This document shows, piece after piece, positions 1-7,500 of a stretch of 35,201 nucleotides of DNA. The stretch comes from Rubrivivax sp. Lineage in GTDB: Bacteria; Pseudomonadota; Gammaproteobacteria; Burkholderiales; Burkholderiaceae_C. The notes under the pieces are model-generated. The model searched no databases. It had not been told where the DNA came from and worked only from the letters and a program-made list of their open reading frames with translations. Position 1 is the stretch's first letter. Every line of letters begins with the position of its first letter. Both the position numbers and the translations under genes were made by a program. The DNA is taken from positions 1 to 35,201 of the forward strand of contig JAEUPE010000282.1 of the NCBI GenBank assembly GCA_016790435.1, in the 5' to 3' direction.

Positions 1-2
1 GC

Positions 3-932
3 CTTCGCCGCATCCACCTTCTTCTTCATGTCGGCGCTCACGAGCTTGGCGTTGTGCTCGTCGAGCGCGTAGTCGACACCCCCCTCGGCCAGGCCGAGCG
101 CGGTGACCCCCGGCTTCACGCCCTTGAAGGCGTTGTAGACCGCCACGTCGACACGCTTGACCATGCTCGTGAGCATGGTGCCCGGGTGCAGGTGGTTCTG
201 GTTGCTGTCGACGCCGATGGCGAGCTTGCCCGCGTCCTTGGCCGCCTGGTACACGCCCACGCCGGTGCCGCCGGCCGCGGCGAAGACCACGTCGACGCCG
301 CCGGCGAACTGGCTCTTGGCCAGCTCGGCACCGCGCGCCGGGTCGTTCCAGGCCGTCGGCGTGGTGCCGGTCATGTTGGCCGTGACCTGCACGTTCGGGT
401 TGGCGAACTTCGCACCCTGTTCGAAGCCGCACTGGAACTTGCGGATGAGCGGGATGTCCATGCCGCCGACGAAGCCGACCTTGCCCGTCTTGCTGGCCAT
501 CGCCGCCATCATGCCGACGAGGAAGCTGCCCTCGTGCTCCTTGAAGACGATGCTCTGCACGTTGGGCAACGGCACCACCGAGTCGATGATGGCGAAGCTC
601 AGCTTGGGGAAGTCCTTGGCCACCTTCTCCATGCTGCTGCCCTGCGCGAAGCCGATGCCGACGATGGGGTCGGCGCCGCGCTCGGCCATGCGCCGCTTGG
701 CCTGCTCGCGCTGCGTCGGGTTGCTGATCTCGAACTCGAGGTACGGCTTGCCCGATTCCTTCTTCCAGCGCTCGGCGCCATCGAAGGCCGCCTGGTTGAA
801 GCTCTTGTCGAACTTGCCGCCCATGTCGTAGATGACGGCGGGTTGCTTCTGCGCCATGGCGCCGCCGGCCGCCAGGGCCGCTATGAGGGTGGCGGTGGTG
901 GCGATCAGCATCGGGGGCAGGCGTTGCAGCAT
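3..932 (-). CDS. BMP family (PnrA/Med-like) ABC transporter substrate-binding protein, 3' end cut off
   Basis: This is a periplasmic binding protein of the basic membrane protein family, whose characterised members bind purine nucleosides and deliver them to an ABC transporter. The visible 310 residues begin with a Sec signal peptide ending near AGGAMA (about residues 18-26). After it come the family landmarks: a DMGGKFDKSFNQ segment, the 'VGFVGGMD' strand, and AAAGGTGVGVYQAAKD near the C-terminal lobe. The start at 932 has a strong AGGAGG ribosome-binding site about 7 bases upstream. The C-terminus runs off the left edge. It diverges from an adenosine deaminase across about 90 bases, which supports a nucleoside as ligand, though the ligand is inferred. 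The permease and ATPase genes would be expected further left. Confidence 0.9.
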   Translation of the reverse strand, partial: MLQRLPPMLIATTATLIAALAAGGAMAQKQPAVIYDMGGKFDKSFNQAAFDGAERWKKESGKPYLEFEISNPTQREQAKRRMAERGADPIVGIGFAQGSSMEKVAKDFPKLSFAIIDSVVPLPNVQSIVFKEHEGSFLVGMMAAMASKTGKVGFVGGMDIPLIRKFQCGFEQGAKFANPNVQVTANMTGTTPTAWNDPARGAELAKSQFAGGVDVVFAAAGGTGVGVYQAAKDAGKLAIGVDSNQNHLHPGTMLTSMVKRVDVAVYNAFKGVKPGVTALGLAEGGVDYALDEHNAKLVSADMKKKVDAAK

Positions 933-1022
933 GCGGGCCTCCTGGGCACGGGTTTGAGTTGGAGCGGCAGGATAGCAAGGCAGGGATGCCGAGGCTGTCC
1001 CGGTTCGCCCTAGCATCGCAGC

Positions 1023-2183
1023 ATGGATCGCGCCAGGGCCCAGCCGGCCCCCTCTCGCTCCCCCGCCGCCCGAAACCGCGTCGACGACGACTTGGCGCGC
1101 CGTGCCGCCGCACTGCCCAAGGTGGTGCTGCACGAGCACCTCGATGGCGCGCTGCGCATCGATACCTTGCTCGAGTTGCTGCGCGAGCGGGGGGTCGAAC
1201 CACCGGCGCGCGATGCAAGCTCGATGGCTGCGTGGCTCGACGCCAACGCCCATGCCGGCAGCCTGGAGCGTTTTCTCGAGGGCTTCGCGCTCACCGTGGC
1301 GGCCATGGCCACGTCCGAGGCGCTGGCACGCGTCGCTTGCGAGGTGGCCGAGGATGCGCTCGCCGACGGCGCGGTGCTGGCCGAGTTCCGCATCGCCCCG
1401 TTGCTGTTCGAGCCGTTCGGCCTCGCCGCCGACGCGGTGGTCGAGGCGCTGCTCGAAGGCCTGGCCCGCTGCCCGGGGCTGCCGAGCGGGCTCATCGTCT
1501 GCGCCATGCGCCACCTGCCGCCCGCCGAGACGCTGCGTGCCGCCCGCCTGGCGCTGCGCTTCGCCGGGCGCAGCCCGGCCGGCCCGGGCGGGCCCTGCGT
1601 CATCGGCTTCGACCTGGCCGGCGCCGAGTTCGGCCACCCGTGCGGCGAGCACGCCGAGGCCCTGGCGCTCGTGCGCCGCGCCGGCCTGCCGATGACGTTG
1701 CACGCCGGCGAGGCCGATGCCGCCGAGCGAGTGCTCGAGGCGGCAAGACACGGTGCGCGCCGCATCGGCCATGGCGTGCGCCTGGCCGACGCCCTGCACG
1801 ACCCGGCGCGTCGCCATCTCGTCGACGAGGTGCGCGAGCTCGGGCTGCACCTCGAGGTGTGCCCGACGAGCAACGTGCACACGGGCGCTGCCCGGTCGGT
1901 GGCGAGCCACCCGATCACGGCCTTGTGGCGTTCGGGGGTGAGCCTGTCGGTGCACACCGACAATCCGCTCTTCTCGCGCACCACCACCTCGTCGGAAGCC
2001 GAGGTGCTCATGCGCGAGACGACACTGACCGCATCCGACCTGCTGGCGATGACCCGCCAGGCGGCCGCGGCCAGCTTTCTCGGCACGAGCGCGCGCGAGC
2101 GTGCGCTGCGACACATCGACGATGCCATTGCGGCCGCAACGGCCCCCCGATCCACCCCGAACCGGACCGCACCCGCCCGATGA
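1023..2183 (+). CDS. add: Adenosine deaminase family protein
   Basis: The 386-residue protein belongs to the metal-dependent amidohydrolase superfamily and probably deaminates adenosine (or a related aminopurine) to inosine in the cytoplasm. Visible metal and catalytic motifs are HEHLDG (His37, His39), LHAGE (His227, Glu230), RIGHGVR (His250), VCPTSN (about 279-284) and HTDNP (Asp313). Animal and E. coli ADAs usually have TDDP at the last motif. The TDN form here, followed by SRTTTSSE, resembles the actinobacterial-type ADA branch, so adenine or a modified purine should also be considered as substrate. No clear Shine-Dalgarno precedes the ATG. The stop codon overlaps the start of cysQ as ATGA, so the two are probably co-translated. 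The divergent BMP-type nucleoside receptor fits a salvage role. Confidence 0.88.
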   Translation: MDRARAQPAPSRSPAARNRVDDDLARRAAALPKVVLHEHLDGALRIDTLLELLRERGVEPPARDASSMAAWLDANAHAGSLERFLEGFALTVAAMATSEALARVACEVAEDALADGAVLAEFRIAPLLFEPFGLAADAVVEALLEGLARCPGLPSGLIVCAMRHLPPAETLRAARLALRFAGRSPAGPGGPCVIGFDLAGAEFGHPCGEHAEALALVRRAGLPMTLHAGEADAAERVLEAARHGARRIGHGVRLADALHDPARRHLVDEVRELGLHLEVCPTSNVHTGAARSVASHPITALWRSGVSLSVHTDNPLFSRTTTSSEAEVLMRETTLTASDLLAMTRQAAAASFLGTSARERALRHIDDAIAAATAPRSTPNRTAPAR

Positions 2184-3037
2184 GCAATCCTTCCTTCGAG
2201 TGGACCGAGGCGAAGCTGGCCACGCTGCGCGGCGTGGCCGAGGCGGCCGGCGCGGCCATCCTCTCGGTCTACGCCCGGATGGGCACGCCCGATGCCGTCG
2301 AGGTGCAGCGCAAGTCCGATGACTCGCCGGTCACCGAGGCCGATCTCGTGGCCGACCGCCTGATCCGCGCCCGTCTGGCGATCATGTTCGACGGTGCCGC
2401 GGTGCTCAGCGAGGAAGGGCACCCGGATGCCGACGCCTTCGATCCGGCGATCGGGTACTTCCTCGTCGACCCGCTCGACGGCACCAAGGAGTTCCTGGCC
2501 CGCAACGGCGAGTTCACGGTGAACATCGCCTGGGTGCAGGGCGCGCGCGTGCTCGCCGCCGTCGTGCACGCGCCGGCGCTGGGCGAAACGTTCTGGGGCG
2601 CGGCCGGCCTTGGCGCTTGGAAGTCGACGGGCGCGGCCCCGGGCGGGGTCCCGGCAGCGGCGCGGCCGATCCGCGTCGCCCCGCTGCCCGCGCCCGAGGC
2701 GCCGCTGCGCGTGCTGGCCAGCCGCTCGCATGGCGGGGCGGCGCAGCGTGCCTTCCTTCGCCGGCTGCCGCAGCCGGTGGACCTGCTGCAGGCCGGCAGC
2801 TCGCTCAAGTTCTGCCGCCTCGCCGAGGGCGCCGCCGACCTCTACCCGCGCCTGACGGCGACGATGGCCTGGGACACGGCCGCCGGCCAAGGCGTGCTCG
2901 AGGCCGCCGGCGGCGTGGTGCTCGGTACCGAGGGCGCAGCGCTGCGCGTGCCCCGCCGGCCCCGCGAGGCGCCGAACCCGCCGTTCTTCGCAGCCAGCAG
3001 TGCCGAGCTGGCCAGCCGCGCCGTGGCGGTGCTTTGA
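2180..3037 (+). CDS. cysQ: 3'(2'),5'-bisphosphate nucleotidase CysQ
   Basis: This 285-residue inositol-monophosphatase-fold enzyme hydrolyses 3'-phosphoadenosine 5'-phosphate (PAP) to AMP. It recycles the by-product of PAPS-dependent sulfate assimilation. The metal-binding signature is complete: LSEEG (Glu78-Glu79), VDPLDGTKEF (Asp97, Asp100, about 96-105) and AWDTAAGQ (Asp232, about 230-237). The length is typical for CysQ. The ATG sits inside the ATGA overlap with the upstream adenosine deaminase, which fixes the start and suggests translational coupling. Both enzymes act on adenine nucleotide derivatives, which may explain the pairing; that is inference. There is a short alanine/proline-rich stretch around 150-175. 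No other sulfate-assimilation gene is visible nearby. Confidence 0.92.
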   Translation: MSNPSFEWTEAKLATLRGVAEAAGAAILSVYARMGTPDAVEVQRKSDDSPVTEADLVADRLIRARLAIMFDGAAVLSEEGHPDADAFDPAIGYFLVDPLDGTKEFLARNGEFTVNIAWVQGARVLAAVVHAPALGETFWGAAGLGAWKSTGAAPGGVPAAARPIRVAPLPAPEAPLRVLASRSHGGAAQRAFLRRLPQPVDLLQAGSSLKFCRLAEGAADLYPRLTATMAWDTAAGQGVLEAAGGVVLGTEGAALRVPRRPREAPNPPFFAASSAELASRAVAVL

Positions 3038-3053
3038 ACCTGGGGGGGTGCCG

Positions 3054-4619
3054 ATGTCGCGCAACGCGCCAGTCGCACCGCCCTCGGCCACCACGTCCGG
3101 CACGCACGCCACGTCTTCCACGCCACCCATGCTGCCCGCGCAAGCCGCTCCGCCCGGGCCGGTCGTGGCACGCGCGCCCCGCCGACTTGCCGTGGCCGTC
3201 GTCGGCGCGGGCCTCTCGGGCCTCGCTGCCGCGTGGCGATTGGCCCAACTCGGGCACCGGGTCACCGTGCTCGAGCGGCAGGCGGCACCGGGCTTCGTGG
3301 CGCACTCGGTGGGCGTGCCGGCGCCGGGCCTGCGCGCCGGCTCGGTGGCGGGCGGGCGGGCCGCGGCCGCTGCGGTGCGGGTCGACGTGCCCATCCGCGT
3401 CTTCTACGCCGGCTACTACCCGAGCCTGGTGCGCCTTTACGCCGAGCTCGGCGTGGCCACCGAGGCGGTGAGCTACGCCAGCTCGTTCCAGGGCGCAGAC
3501 GGCGCGCTCTACTTCCGCTACCGCAACTGGCTCATCGGCGGCGCCTCCTACAGCTGGGTGGCGCCGCTGGACCTGCTGTCGCCGCGCGCGCGCCGCATCG
3601 TGGCCGGCGCGCTGCGCTTCCGACGCGAGGCGCTGGCCGCGCTGGCCAGCGGCGCGCTCGCCGGCCGCACGATCGGCGAGTTCATCGCCGGCGGGCGCGG
3701 GCGCCAGGGCGGCCAGGACGAGGCCTTCGTGCGCGGCCTGCTGCTGCCGGCCGTCGCCACCATCTGCACCTGCTCCTACGAAGACGCGCTGAACTTCCCG
3801 GCTGCCGTCATCGTCGAGTACCTCGCACGCGGCCTGACGCGCGAGCCCGTGCGGCGCGCCGTCCTCGGCGCGGACGAGGTGGCACGGCGCCTGTGCGAAG
3901 GCATCGTGCAGCAGGGCGGCGAGGTATGCCTGAGCCAGGGGCTCGCCGGACTGCGGCGCGAGGGATCGGATGGCGCGGAGGGTCCCGAGGGCGCCGTCGT
4001 GTTGCGCCTGCAGGGCGGTGCGCTGGCCCGCTTCGACCATGTCGTGCTGGCCACCCAAGCCAACCAGGCGCGGGCGCTGCTGGAGGATGCGAGCGCCGCC
4101 GAGCACCGCATGCTGGCCGGCTTCTCCTATCGCCCGATCGAGGTGGTGATGCACCGCGACGCGAGCCTGATGCCGTCACGCCGACGCGACTGGTCGGCGG
4201 TGAACCTGCTCGTCACGCCGGAGGGTGCGCAGCCGCAGAGCACGATCTGGGTCAACGCGGTGCAGCCGGCGCTGAGGGCGATGGCGGCCGGTTCCTCGGG
4301 TGGCGAGGCGCCGATCCTGCAGACCGTGCACCCGCTGCGCGCCCCGCGCGCCGAGGCGGTGATCTCCACGGCGCGTTTCGAGCGGCCCGTGGTGGACGCG
4401 GCGAGCGAGCGGGCGCTGGCCGGCCTCGCGACGCTGCACGCCGAGCCCGGGCGGCGAGTGTGGTTCTGCGGCTCCTATGCCCAGCCGGGCATTCCGCTTC
4501 TGGAGAGTGCCGTTGGCTCCGCCGAGACGGCCGTGCGCGCGCTGTCGGCCGCGCACGGCGCAGGCCATCGAGGTCGACTCGGCGCGGCGCCCGGGGTCGA
4601 GAGGTCGCAGGCGGCCTGA
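3054..4619 (+). CDS. FAD-dependent oxidoreductase (amine oxidase / COG2907-like)
   Basis: This is a 521-residue flavoprotein. After a low-complexity Ser/Thr/Pro/Ala N-terminus (1-43) comes a Rossmann FAD-binding motif, VVGAGLSGLAAAWRLAQLG, with the GxGxxG at 51-56 and the ribose-binding Glu about 20 residues later. A middle motif, FDHVVLATQANQA, and a C-terminal WFCGSYAQPG plus ESAVGSAETAVRAL segment complete the amine-oxidase-type FAD fold. It resembles the COG2907 group of predicted NAD/FAD-binding proteins, often found near fatty-acid-modifying enzymes, but no cyclopropane synthase is seen here. Substrate and true reaction are unknown. The ATG at 3054 follows cysQ by 16 bases; a GTG at 3048 is the alternative. 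It ends 49 bases from a convergent methyltransferase gene. Confidence 0.8.
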   Translation: MSRNAPVAPPSATTSGTHATSSTPPMLPAQAAPPGPVVARAPRRLAVAVVGAGLSGLAAAWRLAQLGHRVTVLERQAAPGFVAHSVGVPAPGLRAGSVAGGRAAAAAVRVDVPIRVFYAGYYPSLVRLYAELGVATEAVSYASSFQGADGALYFRYRNWLIGGASYSWVAPLDLLSPRARRIVAGALRFRREALAALASGALAGRTIGEFIAGGRGRQGGQDEAFVRGLLLPAVATICTCSYEDALNFPAAVIVEYLARGLTREPVRRAVLGADEVARRLCEGIVQQGGEVCLSQGLAGLRREGSDGAEGPEGAVVLRLQGGALARFDHVVLATQANQARALLEDASAAEHRMLAGFSYRPIEVVMHRDASLMPSRRRDWSAVNLLVTPEGAQPQSTIWVNAVQPALRAMAAGSSGGEAPILQTVHPLRAPRAEAVISTARFERPVVDAASERALAGLATLHAEPGRRVWFCGSYAQPGIPLLESAVGSAETAVRALSAAHGAGHRGRLGAAPGVERSQAA

Positions 4620-4668
4620 TTGACTTCAGCGCCCCGGGCGCACCGTCCATGCAGGCGACCCGCAAGGC

Positions 4669-5562
4669 TCAAGGCGCGAGCGTCTCCTCCGGGGCGGTCG
4701 CTTTCCAGGCGTCCGGTGGATCGGCGTCATCTTCCGGCGCCGCGTTGACGCGGCCGCTGTAGAGCGCGTACCCCAGCCCCGCGCCGCGCGCGGCGCGGAC
4801 GAGAGCGGCGGTGACGGCCACGCGCCGCCAGCCGGCCGAGAGGCGCCCGGCCAGCCCGATGCGCCGGGCCTGGCGTTCGGCAAAGGCGCAAAAGCCGTCG
4901 AGCACGGCTTCGTCCAGGCGCGTGACCTGTGCGTCGTCGAAGCCCGCCTCGCGCAGCAAGGCCACGCCGTCTTCCGGGCTGCGCACCTCGGCCGCGTCGA
5001 TGCCTGTGAGGCCCGCGCCCAGGCGCAACGCGGCTTGCCGCCAGGCCGCGCCGCCGCGACGGTCGAGCACGAGGTCGGTGAAGGCGAATGCGCCGCCCGG
5101 GAACAGGCGCGTGCGCGCGGCGCGCAGCAGCGGCGCGCGCGGCCCCAGGTGGTAGAGCGCGTCGACACAGACGATGCGGTCGAAGCGCCCGCCGATGAGC
5201 TGCGCGATGCGGCGCGCATCGGCGCAATGCACCTCGATCTCGCAGCTTGCGTGCGCGGCTTCGGCGCGCTGCCGGGCCTGCGCCGCGAGCGCGGGGGCCT
5301 GCTCCAGGCCCATCAAGTTGGCGGCGCCGAACGACTCGGCCCACAAGGTCAGCTCTTCGCCCGCCCCGCAGGCGAGGCTGAGCACGGAGTCGCCAGCGCG
5401 CATGCCGGCCGCCTCGCCCACGGCGTGCGCCAGGGCGCGGCAGGCTCCGGCGTAGTCGCGGGTCTGGCCCGGGACCCAGAGCCCGAAGTTGCCCCAGCGC
5501 GCCGGCCGGCCGCCGCGATGCAGCCAGGTGATGTGGTCAGCGCCTGCCAACGGGTGCGACAT
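4669..5562 (-). CDS. Class I SAM-dependent methyltransferase
   Basis: This 297-residue protein has a Rossmann-like SAM-binding core. Motif I reads SVLSLACGAGEEL (about 59-71), followed by an acidic end of strand 2 (GLEQAP), CADARR and the motif IV-like FDRIVCVDALYHL. Then come GGAFAFTDLVLDRRGG and a C-terminal half with Arg/Ala-rich helices. The layout resembles small-molecule or lipid C/O-methyltransferases, but no substrate can be assigned. The ATG at 5562 lies inside the end of the preceding caspase-like gene, which stops at 5537, an overlap of 26 bases. It is therefore probably the last cistron of the caspase-array operon. A longer in-frame reading upstream would run through caspase coding sequence in another frame and is not credible. 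Confidence 0.82.
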   Translation of the reverse strand: MSHPLAGADHITWLHRGGRPARWGNFGLWVPGQTRDYAGACRALAHAVGEAAGMRAGDSVLSLACGAGEELTLWAESFGAANLMGLEQAPALAAQARQRAEAAHASCEIEVHCADARRIAQLIGGRFDRIVCVDALYHLGPRAPLLRAARTRLFPGGAFAFTDLVLDRRGGAAWRQAALRLGAGLTGIDAAEVRSPEDGVALLREAGFDDAQVTRLDEAVLDGFCAFAERQARRIGLAGRLSAGWRRVAVTAALVRAARGAGLGYALYSGRVNAAPEDDADPPDAWKATAPEETLAP

Positions 5563-7381
5563 CGGCCAGGCTGAGCTGGTCGATGGCGATGAGGTCGTGG
5601 CGGGTGTTCTGGCGCGGCAGCTCGTCGGCCGCCTCGACGATCTGCATCGATACCGGCAACAGCAGCGGCAAGGCCATCCAGTAGGTGTGTACCCAGCGGA
5701 ACTGCCGGCGCACGCCGTCGCTGCGCTGCCCCTCGCCGGCCAACTCGAACTCCACGCGCACGGCGGACAGTAGGTCGGCCATGCCGCGCGGACCGCGCGT
5801 CGTGTCGGTGGCCGTGCGCACCGTGCCGCGCAGGGAGATGCGCTCGACGCGCCCATCGGCATCGCGCACGCTCACGGTCGTGGCCACCGGCTGCGCCGCG
5901 CCAGCGCCGAGCCGTGCCATCTCGACGACGGGCAGCGGCGGCGAGTACTCGACCCACGCGCCGGTGTGCTCGTCGTTGCCGCCGGCGCGCTGGCCGGCCG
6001 CATCGAGGCGTTGCCGGCCGGCGTTCACCCACAAACCGCCGTCGGGCTCGACACGATCGATGCGCCACAGATAGTCCGTGACGCCGTGGCTGCCGTTCAC
6101 GAAGTGGTCCGTCTTCTGGTAGCGGAAGCGGTCGCCTTCGGCAAAGCCGGCGGCATTGCGGCGCGGGTTGTCGGGGCGTGAACTGGCGACATGCGGCCCC
6201 CAGCGCACCGACTCTTCCACCGTGTCGCCCGGTGCGGGGAGCGTGAGCGTGCCGGAGCCCACCGGAAGCGCCTGCCGAGGCGGCGGCGAGGGCAGGCCAG
6301 GCAGCGCCGGGGCCGTCTCCGCCGCCAGCGGCTGAGTGACGCGCGTGGCCGGTGCGGACAGGTCGAGCAGGCGCCGCCGCGCATCGCGCGCGTGCCGGCC
6401 ATTCGGGAAGCGCTGCAGGTACGCGTACAACTCGGCGCTGCTGCGCGAATCCTTGACGGCCTCCCAGAGGGCTTCGTCGATGGCCAACTGCGTGTCGACG
6501 GCCGCCGTGGCCGCCGGCTGCACCGCCGGCGCCGCGGGCACCGGCGCTGCGGCCAGGGCGGCGGGCGGGGCACCCTCGCGCGGCGGATGGAAGTAGAAGT
6601 CCCCCACCAGCGCCGAGGCCTCCCACGGCATCTGCTTGTTGCCGGAGGCGCGCAGGACGGCGTTGCGCGTCTGCTTCAGCACGTCTTCCACCTTGAGGCC
6701 CGGTTTCCGAATGGCTTCGAGCAGGTGGGTGGTGTACAGGCCGTTGCTCAGCCCGCGCTGCGAGTCGATGGCCACCGCGCCCGGTGCGGTGGCATAAGCC
6801 ACCAGGGTGCCCACCGGCGCATCCATCTGCGCCAGCCCCTGCTGGCCACTTCGGTAGCTGCGCGCACAGGGGTTGTTGCGGCAGGCGTCGAGGATGACGA
6901 TGTTGGTGCCGCTGCCGGCCGACTCCATCTTGTCGAGCACCGCCTGCGCATCGACGGCTGCATAGGCCACCTCGTCCTCGTGCGCGATGTGGCTGCGCAC
7001 GGGGATGAGGAAGTTGCGCCCCTTGATCTGTACCCCGTGCCCGGCGTAGTAGAACAGGCCCGCACCGCCGCTGCCCGCGGCCTTGAGCCGCTCGCCGAAC
7101 TCGCGCAGCGCGAGCTGGAACTGGCGCTGGTCGACGTCGGTGTGCAGCATCACCGTGAAGCCCGCCTCGCGCAGCACGCCGGCCATGGCGCGTGCATCGT
7201 TGATCGAGTTGGTGAGCGGCCCGCTCTCGTAGCCGTTGTTGCCGATCACGAGCGCGACCCGGCGCGGGTTGCTCTCCGCCTGCGGCGTGCCGCCCGAGCC
7301 CTGGGCCAGCGCTTGCAGCGGCAGCGCCGCCAGCCAGCACAGGGCGAGCAGCAGCCGGATCGTCGAGCCCAGGAATGCCAT
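5537..7381 (-). CDS. Exported caspase-like (peptidase C14) protein, array copy 1
   Basis: This 614-residue protein is the last of three tandem paralogues. It has a Sec signal peptide (1-27, ending LQALAQ). A C14/metacaspase-type p20-like domain follows (about 40-268), with catalytic His115 in FYYAGHGVQIKG and Cys167 in VILDACRNNP. A second cysteine, Cys172, lies five residues on, where the other copies have Phe. A short helical segment with DSRSSAELYAYLQRFPNG (about 303-340) resembles the repeat often attached to bacterial caspases. After a Pro/Ala-rich linker (about 342-405), an unassigned C-terminal domain begins near GFAEGDRFRYQKTD (412 on). Cleavage after Arg or Lys would be the guess for a bacterial metacaspase-like enzyme, but substrates are unknown. 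It is 119 bases downstream of copy 2. Confidence 0.9.
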   Translation of the reverse strand: MAFLGSTIRLLLALCWLAALPLQALAQGSGGTPQAESNPRRVALVIGNNGYESGPLTNSINDARAMAGVLREAGFTVMLHTDVDQRQFQLALREFGERLKAAGSGGAGLFYYAGHGVQIKGRNFLIPVRSHIAHEDEVAYAAVDAQAVLDKMESAGSGTNIVILDACRNNPCARSYRSGQQGLAQMDAPVGTLVAYATAPGAVAIDSQRGLSNGLYTTHLLEAIRKPGLKVEDVLKQTRNAVLRASGNKQMPWEASALVGDFYFHPPREGAPPAALAAAPVPAAPAVQPAATAAVDTQLAIDEALWEAVKDSRSSAELYAYLQRFPNGRHARDARRRLLDLSAPATRVTQPLAAETAPALPGLPSPPPRQALPVGSGTLTLPAPGDTVEESVRWGPHVASSRPDNPRRNAAGFAEGDRFRYQKTDHFVNGSHGVTDYLWRIDRVEPDGGLWVNAGRQRLDAAGQRAGGNDEHTGAWVEYSPPLPVVEMARLGAGAAQPVATTVSVRDADGRVERISLRGTVRTATDTTRGPRGMADLLSAVRVEFELAGEGQRSDGVRRQFRWVHTYWMALPLLLPVSMQIVEAADELPRQNTRHDLIAIDQLSLADVAPVGRR

Positions 7382-7500
7382 GGCGCGATGATTATTGCGA
7401 GGCGTGGTCCGCCCGCATCGGCACAAAGCCGCAGTGGCACTCAATCCAGGGAAGGCGCGGGTCGGGGCGACAAGGCGCGCCGTCGCGGCGGTGCCGGGCG
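7382..7500. other. 119-base spacer between caspase copies 2 and 1
   Basis: This is the largest gap in the caspase array. On the minus strand it holds an A+T-richer patch, CAATAATCAT, about 10-20 bases before the copy 1 start. That patch could be a -10-like element, but I find no matching -35 box at normal spacing and no clear Shine-Dalgarno. Copy 1 might therefore have its own promoter or depend on read-through. I see no terminator hairpin with a T-run. Confidence 0.4.

Noticed and set aside
1010-3394. A 794-codon minus-strand frame opposite adenosine deaminase and cysQ
   Set aside because: It is antisense to two clearly homologous genes and has shadow composition with no motifs.
4630-4642. 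GCGCC-CCG-GGCGC hairpin between the flavoprotein and methyltransferase genes
   Set aside because: The stem is 5 bp with no T-run; such structures are frequent by chance at this GC content.
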